Assembly: GCA_031549925.1 (NCBI GenBank)
Contig: JAVBPA010000041.1
Coordinates: 1 to 23,143 of the forward strand
Source of the DNA: JAVBPA01 sp031549925
Lineage (GTDB): Bacteria > Bacillota > Clostridia > Oscillospirales > CAG-272
DNA length: 23,143 bases
Direction: 5' to 3'
A model generated the notes under the pieces. The model searched no databases. It was not told the origin of the DNA and worked only from the letters and a program-made list of their open reading frames with translations. The position numbers were made by a program, and so were the translations under genes. Below are positions 1-6,313 of the stretch, piece after piece (position 1 is the stretch's first letter; the number at the start of each line of letters is the position of its first letter).

Positions 1-431
1 TCCCATTCAAGCAACGCTTTCATTTTTTCGTTTTCGCGCAGCAGGTTTTGTAAAAATGCCATTTGAGTAATAGCTTCCCGGTTTAGCTGCATAATATCGT
101 TGACCGAATTTACCGAATGTAATCTGTATTTTTTTTGAGAATCGCGGTGCGTGACTATTCGGCTTTTGACTTTAATCCATTTGTCCTTTGCGCTATCATA
201 ATAATCCCACGAATATGTTGTTCCCAAATTAATATTTTCCGGACAGAATCCGCATCTTCTTACATTTGAGTTAAAAACTTCGTAACAATGTTTTCCGCAA
301 ACATCTCCGTATCTTTTTTTTATATATTCGTTTATCCATAAAATTATACAGCTTTCCTCGTCAATTATGTAAAGTCCTCCGACGCATTTATCAAGCTCGG
401 ATATAATGAAATCGTCGATGATATCAGACAT
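1..431 (-). CDS. PAS-domain signalling protein, 3' end outside window (partial)
   Basis: An open frame reads from an ATG at 431-429 to the left edge without a stop, giving 143 residues. The start has a GGAGG ribosome binding site 8 nt upstream (on the minus strand). The protein looks like the PAS domain found in front of GGDEF or other output domains in Clostridia: a core with LYIIDEE, ILWINEYI, a GKHCYEVF segment, and a cysteine set C45, C49, C60 and C63 (CGFC), followed by a YSWDYYD...KWIKV strand and a helix at about 110-143 that would lead to the output domain. The role is inferred to be sensing or signalling; the output domain (GGDEF, kinase or other) is beyond the edge, so the effector is unknown. 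The four cysteines could bind a metal or be redox-active, which is inference only. The gene reads away from everything else in the window. Confidence 0.72.
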   Translation of the reverse strand, partial: MSDIIDDFIISELDKCVGGLYIIDEESCIILWINEYIKKRYGDVCGKHCYEVFNSNVRRCGFCPENINLGTTYSWDYYDSAKDKWIKVKSRIVTHRDSQKKYRLHSVNSVNDIMQLNREAITQMAFLQNLLRENEKMKALLEW

Positions 432-493
432 TTGTTCAATCCTCCGATATTTTAATTATGAAGTATGTTGTTTTAACCTTTGCTGAAATTTTT

Positions 494-523
494 CAAGTTC
501 AAGTACAAGTACAAGTACAAGTA
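494..523. repeat. (CAAGTA)n hexanucleotide microsatellite, 5 units
   Basis: Five head-to-tail hexamers, CAAGTT followed by four CAAGTA, lie 63-92 nt upstream of the PAS gene start. Read on the minus strand the unit is TACTTG, and the array overlaps the predicted -10 box and the start of the leader. Confidence 0.9.
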
Positions 524-549
524 TATCATAAATAATTTTACAAATACAA
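520..549 (-). promoter_or_regulatory. Candidate sigma-A promoter for the PAS gene
   Basis: On the minus strand TTGTAT (549-544) lies 18 nt before TATACT (525-520), and the -10 is preceded by TGA, giving an extended -10. The CAAGTA microsatellite begins at the -10 box and continues into the leader. The match is good for the -10 and moderate for the -35. Confidence 0.45.
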
Positions 550-913
550 TATATAATATAAAAAGCTGTAATTTTATATAAAAATATGTATAAAAACATC
601 TTATCTTTGTAAAAAATAAAAAATTTATATGGATACAGGAGATCCGTTTTGTACAAAAGCAGATTTATATAACGCAGAGTATATGATAAAACCGGTAAAC
701 GGGTATGAAAATTTATATAATTTTTGATTCACAAGTTATATAAAATTAAATCTTCGGCTGGATGCAAAGTTGTATCTTTCGCCGGAGAATTCTAATTCGT
801 ATAAAAAAAAATAAATAATATTTTTATTCATAAAAAAAATTGTTATTATTGTAATAAAAACTCCGATGAAAATACACAATATGCACAATGTTTTATAAAA
901 TTAAATATTTTTA

Positions 914-942
914 TTGATTTGTTCACATCATTATTTTATAAT
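914..942 (+). promoter_or_regulatory. Sigma-A promoter for the SGNH lipoprotein pair
   Basis: TTGATT (914-919), a 17-nt spacer, then a perfect TATAAT (937-942). It lies about 80 nt before the ATG at 1021 and points toward it. The palindrome ACGGATTAATCCGT (991-1004) falls in the leader and could be an operator or a small hairpin. Confidence 0.65.
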
Positions 943-1020
943 AATAGAATAATGTCGTTTGATATTTACGTAAAAAATAACGAAAAGATGACGGATTAAT
1001 CCGTTTAATATTTATTTATT

Positions 1021-3036
1021 ATGAAGAATACAAAAACAATAATAGTTTTACTTTTTTTATTTCAAATTATATTTCTTGCCGCTTCGTGTAAGGATGACGG
1101 AGGAAATAAAAATGAGTCTGTTTCGCATATAACCGGAAAAGACGGATGGGTTTTTCCGGACGGAAACGAATACTATAGCTATACATCTGACCGAAAAAAT
1201 GAATATGAAAATGACAGCGGTTCGCTTCCTGATATGTACCGTATGCTTGCAAGAAGAAAAACTTCGCTTCAAAACAGCGGAGCCGCGCTTATTTTGGCAG
1301 TAGTTCCAATGCCGCAGAGTGTTTACGGTGAATATCTTCCGGAAAGTTTTCCGAATAACGGAGAAAACACAAGAAGAGAACTCATTAGTGAATATATCGC
1401 ACAAAATAATGAAGCTTCGGTTATTTATCTTGATTTAACACAGAATTTTATCGATTTAAAAAATGAAGAAAAAGCTGTTTTCGCAAAAGAAGGGACGCTT
1501 CAGGAAGACGCTGTATACAAAATTTACAGCGAAATTATAGAATCGATCCCCGCAGATGTATCCGGCGGAGCAAAAGCTCTTTCTATGGATACGGCTGATA
1601 TTTCGTCAAGATACACAAACGCCGCTTCAAAAGATTATCAGGCCACTTTTATGTCGGCAGAATACCGGACAGAGCTTCGTTCTTCCCCTTCGGTTTTGGT
1701 ACAGTGCGGAAACGCTGATTTAACGGATGAGCTGAAAAATTATATTTCAGCTACTTTCGGAAGCGTGGGATATATAACCGACTATGTTTACAGCGAATCT
1801 GTTATGAATAAATATTCCCCTGATGTTGTTATCCAGATTATTCCCGAGGATATGCTCTACACGCTTTTTGATAAAACCATCGGGGATTCCTATTCGGCGG
1901 CGATACGCGCGGGAGATGATCCGTACACAACAATGACTCCGGTGTATCTTGACAGCTCGATGACAAACAAGGATGTTGTTTGTATTATGGGTTCTGTCGA
2001 AGAAGGATCGGTTATTAAAGTATCCGGCGAAAATTTTGAGACATTTGAAGCTTATCCGCAGGATACCACTTTCTTTATAGATATTACAATACCTAAAAAC
2101 GGAAGCGAAACGGTTGTCCTGACGGCTAAAACCGAAGGCAAAGCGGAAAGCTCGCCGATAGAAATATACTGCGAATACAGTGATAAAGCGGGGAAAAGGG
2201 ATGTGTTCGCGGGGAAATATTCTCAGCTTCACTATCCGTATACGATTGAAGATTATCAGGGAACAAATCTTTTCCGTGAAGCTGAACTGAGGGGTCTTGC
2301 GAAAATGGCAGAATCCCGGCTTGACAGGGTGAGAGGTTTTTCCGAAAAAGATACCAAACTGATATATCTGATAGCTCCGAACGCCTTAACTATATATCCT
2401 GAAACAGCAACCGACGAAATGGCGGCGAAAAAAGTTACCGAAGAATCGAAATTGTCTCAGTTTGTAAATGTTATAAAAAAGCTTGACAATGAAAATATTA
2501 TGGTAATTGATTTGCCGGAATATATACGTTCGAAAAAAGACCTCGGAAAGCTTTATTATCAAACGGATACCCACTGGAATACCTTCGGAGCGTATTTCGG
2601 ATATTATAAACTGATGGAAACTGTGCACGGCGACTGGGGCGGAGGCGGAACGGTTCCGTTGGAACTTGATAACTTCGATGTCTATAAAAAAGTTTCGGGA
2701 TGCGGAGATCTATATAATTTTCTCGGAGCCGGAAATCCGAGGGTGACAGAGAACGTCACATATTGTGTTCCGAAAAATAATCTTATCGCAACAGCCGCTT
2801 CGGATAAATTCGGCAGCGATATCAGAAGAACCGGGAACACAGAACTCCCGAACGCGGTCGTAACCCGCGATTCTTTCGGAGGTGCGATGATATCTTATGT
2901 ATCGGAGCATTTCAATGAAATTGTTTGGATGTCACCCGGACAGCTTTTCCTTAAAGAAGTGATAGCAGCGAATAAACCCGACTACTTTATACAGGTTTTA
3001 GTTGAGCGAAATCTTTCCGCTTTGCTTGGCGGATGA
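1021..3036 (+). CDS. Secreted AlgX/DHHW-type SGNH-like lipoprotein with degenerate N-terminal domain copy
   Basis: 671 residues. An N-terminal hydrophobic segment ends in LAASC (Cys23), a lipobox-like site, so the product is probably a membrane-anchored lipoprotein. The C-terminal part (about 395-671) has the signature of the AlgX/AlgJ/DHHW group of SGNH-like O-acetyltransferases and esterases: DTHWN with Asp516 and His518, and RDSFG with Ser618. Residues about 305-390 look like an Ig-like beta domain. Residues about 42-285 appear to be a second, degenerate copy of the catalytic fold: the DTHW position reads FAKEGTLQED (154-163) and the RDSF position reads VQCGNADL (227-234), so the catalytic residues are gone. 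The start has no clear Shine-Dalgarno sequence. Likely role: acyl transfer or hydrolysis on extracellular polysaccharide; the substrate is unknown and no MBOAT partner is nearby. The next gene encodes a close paralogue 48 nt downstream. Confidence 0.8.
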   Translation: MKNTKTIIVLLFLFQIIFLAASCKDDGGNKNESVSHITGKDGWVFPDGNEYYSYTSDRKNEYENDSGSLPDMYRMLARRKTSLQNSGAALILAVVPMPQSVYGEYLPESFPNNGENTRRELISEYIAQNNEASVIYLDLTQNFIDLKNEEKAVFAKEGTLQEDAVYKIYSEIIESIPADVSGGAKALSMDTADISSRYTNAASKDYQATFMSAEYRTELRSSPSVLVQCGNADLTDELKNYISATFGSVGYITDYVYSESVMNKYSPDVVIQIIPEDMLYTLFDKTIGDSYSAAIRAGDDPYTTMTPVYLDSSMTNKDVVCIMGSVEEGSVIKVSGENFETFEAYPQDTTFFIDITIPKNGSETVVLTAKTEGKAESSPIEIYCEYSDKAGKRDVFAGKYSQLHYPYTIEDYQGTNLFREAELRGLAKMAESRLDRVRGFSEKDTKLIYLIAPNALTIYPETATDEMAAKKVTEESKLSQFVNVIKKLDNENIMVIDLPEYIRSKKDLGKLYYQTDTHWNTFGAYFGYYKLMETVHGDWGGGGTVPLELDNFDVYKKVSGCGDLYNFLGAGNPRVTENVTYCVPKNNLIATAASDKFGSDIRRTGNTELPNAVVTRDSFGGAMISYVSEHFNEIVWMSPGQLFLKEVIAANKPDYFIQVLVERNLSALLGG

Positions 3037-3084
3037 AAAATAATTATAAAAAATAAATAATAATATTATTATCCGGAGATTTAT

Positions 3085-4401
3085 ATGAAAGCAATAGCAC
3101 GCGTAATTTGTCTTGTATTACTGGCAGTCATGGTAGCAACCTCTGTTTCGTGCGGAGCGCAGTTCAACACTACGGCAGTTGAAACAACAGCTAAAAAGAA
3201 AAAGCGTTATCCGGACGAAACCACAAAAAAAGAAACCAAAGAAGAAACAACAGAAGAGGAAGAAGAAACAACCAAAGGCGAATTTGAGCTGACAACAGCC
3301 AAACCGAAGTATGACGACTATTCGATTATAGCAAAAGGAACGACTTGTATAACCGGAACGACCGAAAAGAACGCAACTCTCACGGTTTCCGGAAAGAACT
3401 TTGAAACGTTTACAACAACGGCACAGGATAAAAGATTTTTCATTTCCGTTAAATTGGAAAAAGATCAGACAGACACCGTAAAAATCGTCGCCCAAGTAAA
3501 AGGTAAAAATCCGAGTCCGGCTTTGAAAGTTGATATATCGTACGAAACCGGCGGAGTGGAAGTTTTTGTCGGATATAATTCGCAGCTTCATTATCCGCAG
3601 ACAAAAAGCGATTATCGGGGCAATGACTTATTTTCAGATTCTCAGCTTGCGGCTGTTGAAAAGGGTATAAACAGACGTCTTGATAACGCGCATAAATATG
3701 CGAAAGACACAACTAAACTGATATATTTGATAGCACCCAACGCACTGACGATTTATCCGGAAACAGCTCCGGACGATCTTGTCGCGGAAAAAGTATCTGA
3801 AAACTCAAAATTAAAACAGCTTGTTGAATTAATCAACTCGAGAGATGACAATAATGTATTTATAGTAGATTTGCAGCAGTTTATGCTCGATAATAAATCT
3901 TCAGGGAAACTTTATTATCAAACAGATACTCACTGGAATACTCTCGGTTCATATTTTGGTTACTATAAGTTAATGGAAATTATTCATAATGATACCGGAA
4001 ATGAGTTGACAAAACCGTTTGAACTTGATAAATTTGATATATACAAAGAAATGGGTCCCGGAGGAGATTTAGTTAATTTCCTTGGTGTAAACCCGGGCGA
4101 AGTCACGGAAAATATAACATATTGTAATATAGCAGGCACACGTCTTTCTACCGTGGTGAACGAAGCGGACGGAAGTACGCGCTGTACTGTTCCGAATGAA
4201 AACTTACCAACTGCGGTCGTTATGCGCGACTCGTTCGGAGCGGCTTTGATATACCATACGGCAGAACAGTTTAAATCAATACTCTATACTCCCTGGAACT
4301 GCGGAATCGACGCTGTTATGGATTATTCCAAAACAGAAAAACCCGATTATATAATACAAGTTTTGGTAGAACGCAGTTTAAGTTCTCTTCTCGGAGGATA
4401 A
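3085..4401 (+). CDS. Secreted AlgX/DHHW-type SGNH-like lipoprotein
   Basis: 438 residues, with a GGAG ribosome binding site 9 nt before the ATG. The signal segment ends at Cys23 (SVSCG), a plausible but non-canonical lipobox. Residues 28-72 form a Thr/Glu/Lys-rich low-complexity linker that would span the cell wall. Residues about 78-155 are an Ig-like domain, and 160-438 are the AlgX/DHHW domain with DTHWN (Asp281, His283) and RDSFG (Ser383). The domain is strikingly similar to the C-terminal half of the upstream protein, including identical TKLIYLIAPNALTIYPETA and near-identical LYYQTDTHWNT segments, and both end in a LVERxLSxLLGG tail. The two genes are therefore tandem paralogues and probably one operon. 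The probable role is modification, such as acetylation or deacetylation, of a cell-surface glycan; the substrate cannot be deduced. Confidence 0.82.
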   Translation: MKAIARVICLVLLAVMVATSVSCGAQFNTTAVETTAKKKKRYPDETTKKETKEETTEEEEETTKGEFELTTAKPKYDDYSIIAKGTTCITGTTEKNATLTVSGKNFETFTTTAQDKRFFISVKLEKDQTDTVKIVAQVKGKNPSPALKVDISYETGGVEVFVGYNSQLHYPQTKSDYRGNDLFSDSQLAAVEKGINRRLDNAHKYAKDTTKLIYLIAPNALTIYPETAPDDLVAEKVSENSKLKQLVELINSRDDNNVFIVDLQQFMLDNKSSGKLYYQTDTHWNTLGSYFGYYKLMEIIHNDTGNELTKPFELDKFDIYKEMGPGGDLVNFLGVNPGEVTENITYCNIAGTRLSTVVNEADGSTRCTVPNENLPTAVVMRDSFGAALIYHTAEQFKSILYTPWNCGIDAVMDYSKTEKPDYIIQVLVERSLSSLLGG

Positions 4402-4453
4402 TCCCCCGGCGCGGATCATAATAGGGCAGCCTCATCTTGAGAAAACTAAACTT

Positions 4454-4482
4454 TTGGTACATTGTTATAAATGCCGTATTAA
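4454..4482 (+). promoter_or_regulatory. Candidate promoter for ireB and the aldo/keto reductase
   Basis: TTGGTA (4454-4459), 17-nt spacer, TATTAA (4477-4482), about 40 nt before the ireB ATG. Both boxes deviate from consensus, so support is moderate. Confidence 0.4.
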
Positions 4483-4524
4483 ATATTTCTTCGATTAATA
4501 TAATTAATCATAAAAGGAGAGGTT

Positions 4525-4788
4525 ATGGCTCAAAATATAAATGATAACGATAAAACGATAACTTTTTCTCTTCGTGACGGAAAAGATGTCGAAATAAAAC
4601 AAATACTTCAAGCGGTATATTCGGCTCTAAGCGAAAAAGGATACCGGCCTATTGATCAGATAGTTTTCTATATCCTTTCAGAAGATCCGACTTATATCAC
4701 CAATTATAAAAATGCCCGTTCCCTGATACGTAAAATCGACAGGGACGAGCTTATCAGCGCGCTTTTAAAATCATATCTGGAACTTTGA
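4525..4788 (+). CDS. ireB: IreB family regulatory phosphoprotein (UPF0297)
   Basis: 87 residues, the usual size of the family, with an AAAGGAGAGG ribosome binding site 4 nt before the ATG. Family hallmarks are visible: a Thr-rich N-terminus before TFSLRDG, the LQAVYSALSEKGYRPIDQIV core, and LSEDPTYITNYKNAR followed by an IRKIDRDEL helix. In Enterococcus, IreB is a small substrate of the Ser/Thr kinase IreK and phosphatase IreP and acts in cephalosporin resistance; in this organism a link to a PASTA kinase is inferred only. In many Firmicutes it sits with alaS and ruvX; here it lies between the lipoprotein pair and an aldo/keto reductase 32 nt downstream, so the usual neighbourhood is broken. 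Confidence 0.92.
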   Translation: MAQNINDNDKTITFSLRDGKDVEIKQILQAVYSALSEKGYRPIDQIVFYILSEDPTYITNYKNARSLIRKIDRDELISALLKSYLEL

Positions 4789-4820
4789 AATTAAGCTTCA
4801 AACAAGAATTATAAGGTTTT

Positions 4821-5867
4821 ATGGAATATAAATATCTGGGCACGACAGGAATACATGTATCACGTCTCTGTTTCGGTTCGCTTACAGTAGGACCGCTTCA
4901 GGCGGCGTTAAATGTTAATGAAGGCGCGGGAGTAATAGCCCGCGCTTTTTTGAACGGTGTTAATTTTATAGATACCGCACAATATTATAAAAATTACGAA
5001 TATATAAAGCTTGCGATGAAAATGAGCGGAAGATTTGACTCGGTTATTTCATCCAAAACATATGCTTACGATAAAAACGGAGCGGATAAAGCCGTAGAGG
5101 AGGCAAGAAACGCGCTTGACCGTGATTATATAGATATATTCATGCTGCACGAACAGGAGAGTATTCACACGCTGAGAGGGCATAGAGAAGCTTTGGAACA
5201 TCTCTTCGAATTGAAAACGAAAGGTATAATTCGGGCTGTGGGAGTTTCCATGCACCATATAGCGGCGGTTCGTGGGGTTATCGAAATGACAAAACGCGGC
5301 TTATTTCCGATTGATGTGATACATCCTATATTCAATATGAGAGGGCTCGGAATTGCCGACGGGACCATCGATGAAATGAAACGGGAATTGATTTGCGCTA
5401 AAAATGAGGGTATCGGTATTTTTACAATGAAACCTCTCGGAGGAGGACATCTCTTTAAAACAGCGCCGGAAGCTTTTGATTTTGTGCTGAGAGCGCAAAC
5501 AGAAAAAGAAAAAAACAACCCGGAATTATTGGTTGATTCCGTGGCTGTCGGTATGCAATCGGAGGAAGAAGTTTCATCAAATATATTTTATTTTGAAAAC
5601 GGATATTTTAGTGAAGAAGCAAAACTGCGTTTGAAAAATAAAAAACGGCGGTTGTTTATCGAATCCTATTGCACCGGATGCGGAAGCTGTGTTTCCCGCT
5701 GCGGTCAGAATTCTATTATAATAAAAAAAGCCGCGGACGAAAAAAATGTTGATTTAAACGATGAAAAAAATTTAAAAACAGATAAAGCGGTTTGCGACGC
5801 CGATAAATGTATCCTCTGCGGTTATTGTGCCGGTGTTTGCCCCCAATTCGCAATAAAAGTATTATAA
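4821..5867 (+). CDS. Aldo/keto reductase with C-terminal 2x[4Fe-4S] ferredoxin domain
   Basis: 348 residues, with an AAGG ribosome binding site 4 nt before the ATG. Residues 1-270 are an aldo/keto reductase TIM barrel: LGxTGxxVSRLCFGS at the start, the catalytic set Asp51, Tyr55 or Tyr56, Lys79 and His110 (in MLHEQES), and the IGIFTMKPLGGG strand. Residues 284-348 carry two 4Fe-4S binding motifs, Cys284/287/290/294 (CTGCGSCVSRC) and Cys330/333/336/340 (CILCGYCAGVCP), typical of the ferredoxin-fused reductases of anaerobes. The first motif ends in CG rather than the usual CP. The substrate is unknown; electron exchange through the clusters is inferred from the family. It follows ireB by 32 nt and a strong terminator lies 43 nt after its stop. 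Confidence 0.9.
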   Translation: MEYKYLGTTGIHVSRLCFGSLTVGPLQAALNVNEGAGVIARAFLNGVNFIDTAQYYKNYEYIKLAMKMSGRFDSVISSKTYAYDKNGADKAVEEARNALDRDYIDIFMLHEQESIHTLRGHREALEHLFELKTKGIIRAVGVSMHHIAAVRGVIEMTKRGLFPIDVIHPIFNMRGLGIADGTIDEMKRELICAKNEGIGIFTMKPLGGGHLFKTAPEAFDFVLRAQTEKEKNNPELLVDSVAVGMQSEEEVSSNIFYFENGYFSEEAKLRLKNKKRRLFIESYCTGCGSCVSRCGQNSIIIKKAADEKNVDLNDEKNLKTDKAVCDADKCILCGYCAGVCPQFAIKVL

Positions 5868-5910
5868 AATTAATCAGAAAACAAATAATATAAAAAATGA
5901 CCTCCAAAAG

Positions 5911-5960
5911 AAGCGTAAAGCAGTTGTTTATTAACAATTATTTCACGCTTTTTTATTTTT
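5911..5960 (+). terminator. Rho-independent terminator after the aldo/keto reductase
   Basis: An 18-position stem (5911-5928 with 5933-5950, two mismatches, two G-T pairs) closes a TATT loop and is followed by a T-rich tract. The outer AAGCGT/ACGCTT is perfect. It may also act weakly on leftward transcripts from the small peptide unit. Confidence 0.85.
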
Positions 5961-6009
5961 AATTATTTTTTGTAGAATGTTATTTCAAGAAATGCTGTTT
6001 CAAATAATT

Positions 6010-6081
6010 TTATTTCAAAGCTTGATAAACGGCTGTTACGGTAAACAGAGCCATTAAAAAAAAGTAAGGTATATATTCCAT
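6010..6081 (-). CDS. Putative 23-aa hydrophobic membrane peptide
   Basis: A short frame encodes MEYIPYFFLMALFTVTAVYQALK and then TAA. On the minus strand CGGAG lies 7-8 nt before the ATG, which is ideal Shine-Dalgarno spacing, and a good sigma-A promoter (TTGATT-17-TATAAT) lies 31 nt further upstream. Nearly the whole peptide is one hydrophobic segment flanked by an acidic N-terminus and a Lys C-terminus, so it would insert in the membrane. It is convergent with the aldo/keto reductase and divergent from feoB. I do not recognise a family. Expression and function are inferred; the combination of promoter, ribosome binding site and hydrophobic reading frame is the reason for calling it. Confidence 0.55.
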   Translation of the reverse strand: MEYIPYFFLMALFTVTAVYQALK

Positions 6082-6111
6082 TTTATATCTCCGTTTAAAA
6101 GTCTTTTTTCT

Positions 6112-6140
6112 ATTATATATTATAAAAAAAATAAAATCAA
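6112..6140 (-). promoter_or_regulatory. Sigma-A promoter for the 23-aa peptide
   Basis: On the minus strand TTGATT (6140-6135), a 17-nt spacer, and perfect TATAAT (6117-6112). The predicted transcript starts near 6105, about 25 nt before the peptide ATG. Confidence 0.6.
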
Positions 6141-6266
6141 TATTTGTACGGTAAATTATCAGAACGCTATAAAATTATCTTTGGGTACATATAAATTAAT
6201 AGAATCATTTAAAGTAATATAAAAAATCCTAAAATAATTTTTTATTTATCATCACAATTGATTTTA

Positions 6267-6272
6267 TATAAT
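6267..6272 (+). promoter_or_regulatory. Candidate -10 box upstream of feoB
   Basis: A perfect TATAAT stands about 40 nt before the feoB start, but the -35 region (TTTATC at 16-nt spacing) is poor. No convincing Fur or DtxR type dyad was seen nearby, so iron control is not supported from the sequence. Confidence 0.3.
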
Positions 6273-6313
6273 AAATAAAAAAAAATAAACCTATACATAC
6301 GGAGAATAATTTT

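Larger units (their letters stand above)
432..1020. other. Intergenic region between divergent genes, no supported gene
   Basis: This 589-nt, very AT-rich stretch separates the leftward PAS gene from the rightward lipoprotein gene. It holds the two divergent promoters, the hexamer microsatellite and a perfect 14-nt palindrome at 991-1004. Two short open stretches (629-727 and 805-999) have no ribosome binding site and are not called as genes. Confidence 0.6.

Noticed and set aside
456..656. 66-residue minus-strand frame over the microsatellite
   Set aside because: Composition is low-complexity (repeated VL), there is no ribosome binding site, and it overlaps the predicted promoter of the PAS gene.
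629..999. Possible gene remnant: a 32-codon frame (629-727), its continuation past an in-frame TGA, and a cysteine-containing frame at 805-999
   Set aside because: No ribosome binding site, a stop and a frame change are needed to join the parts, and AT-rich DNA yields such frames by chance.
6121..6313. Fur or other iron-responsive operator in front of feoB
   Set aside because: I found no convincing inverted repeat of the expected type; only AT-rich sequence and a direct repeat AATTATC.
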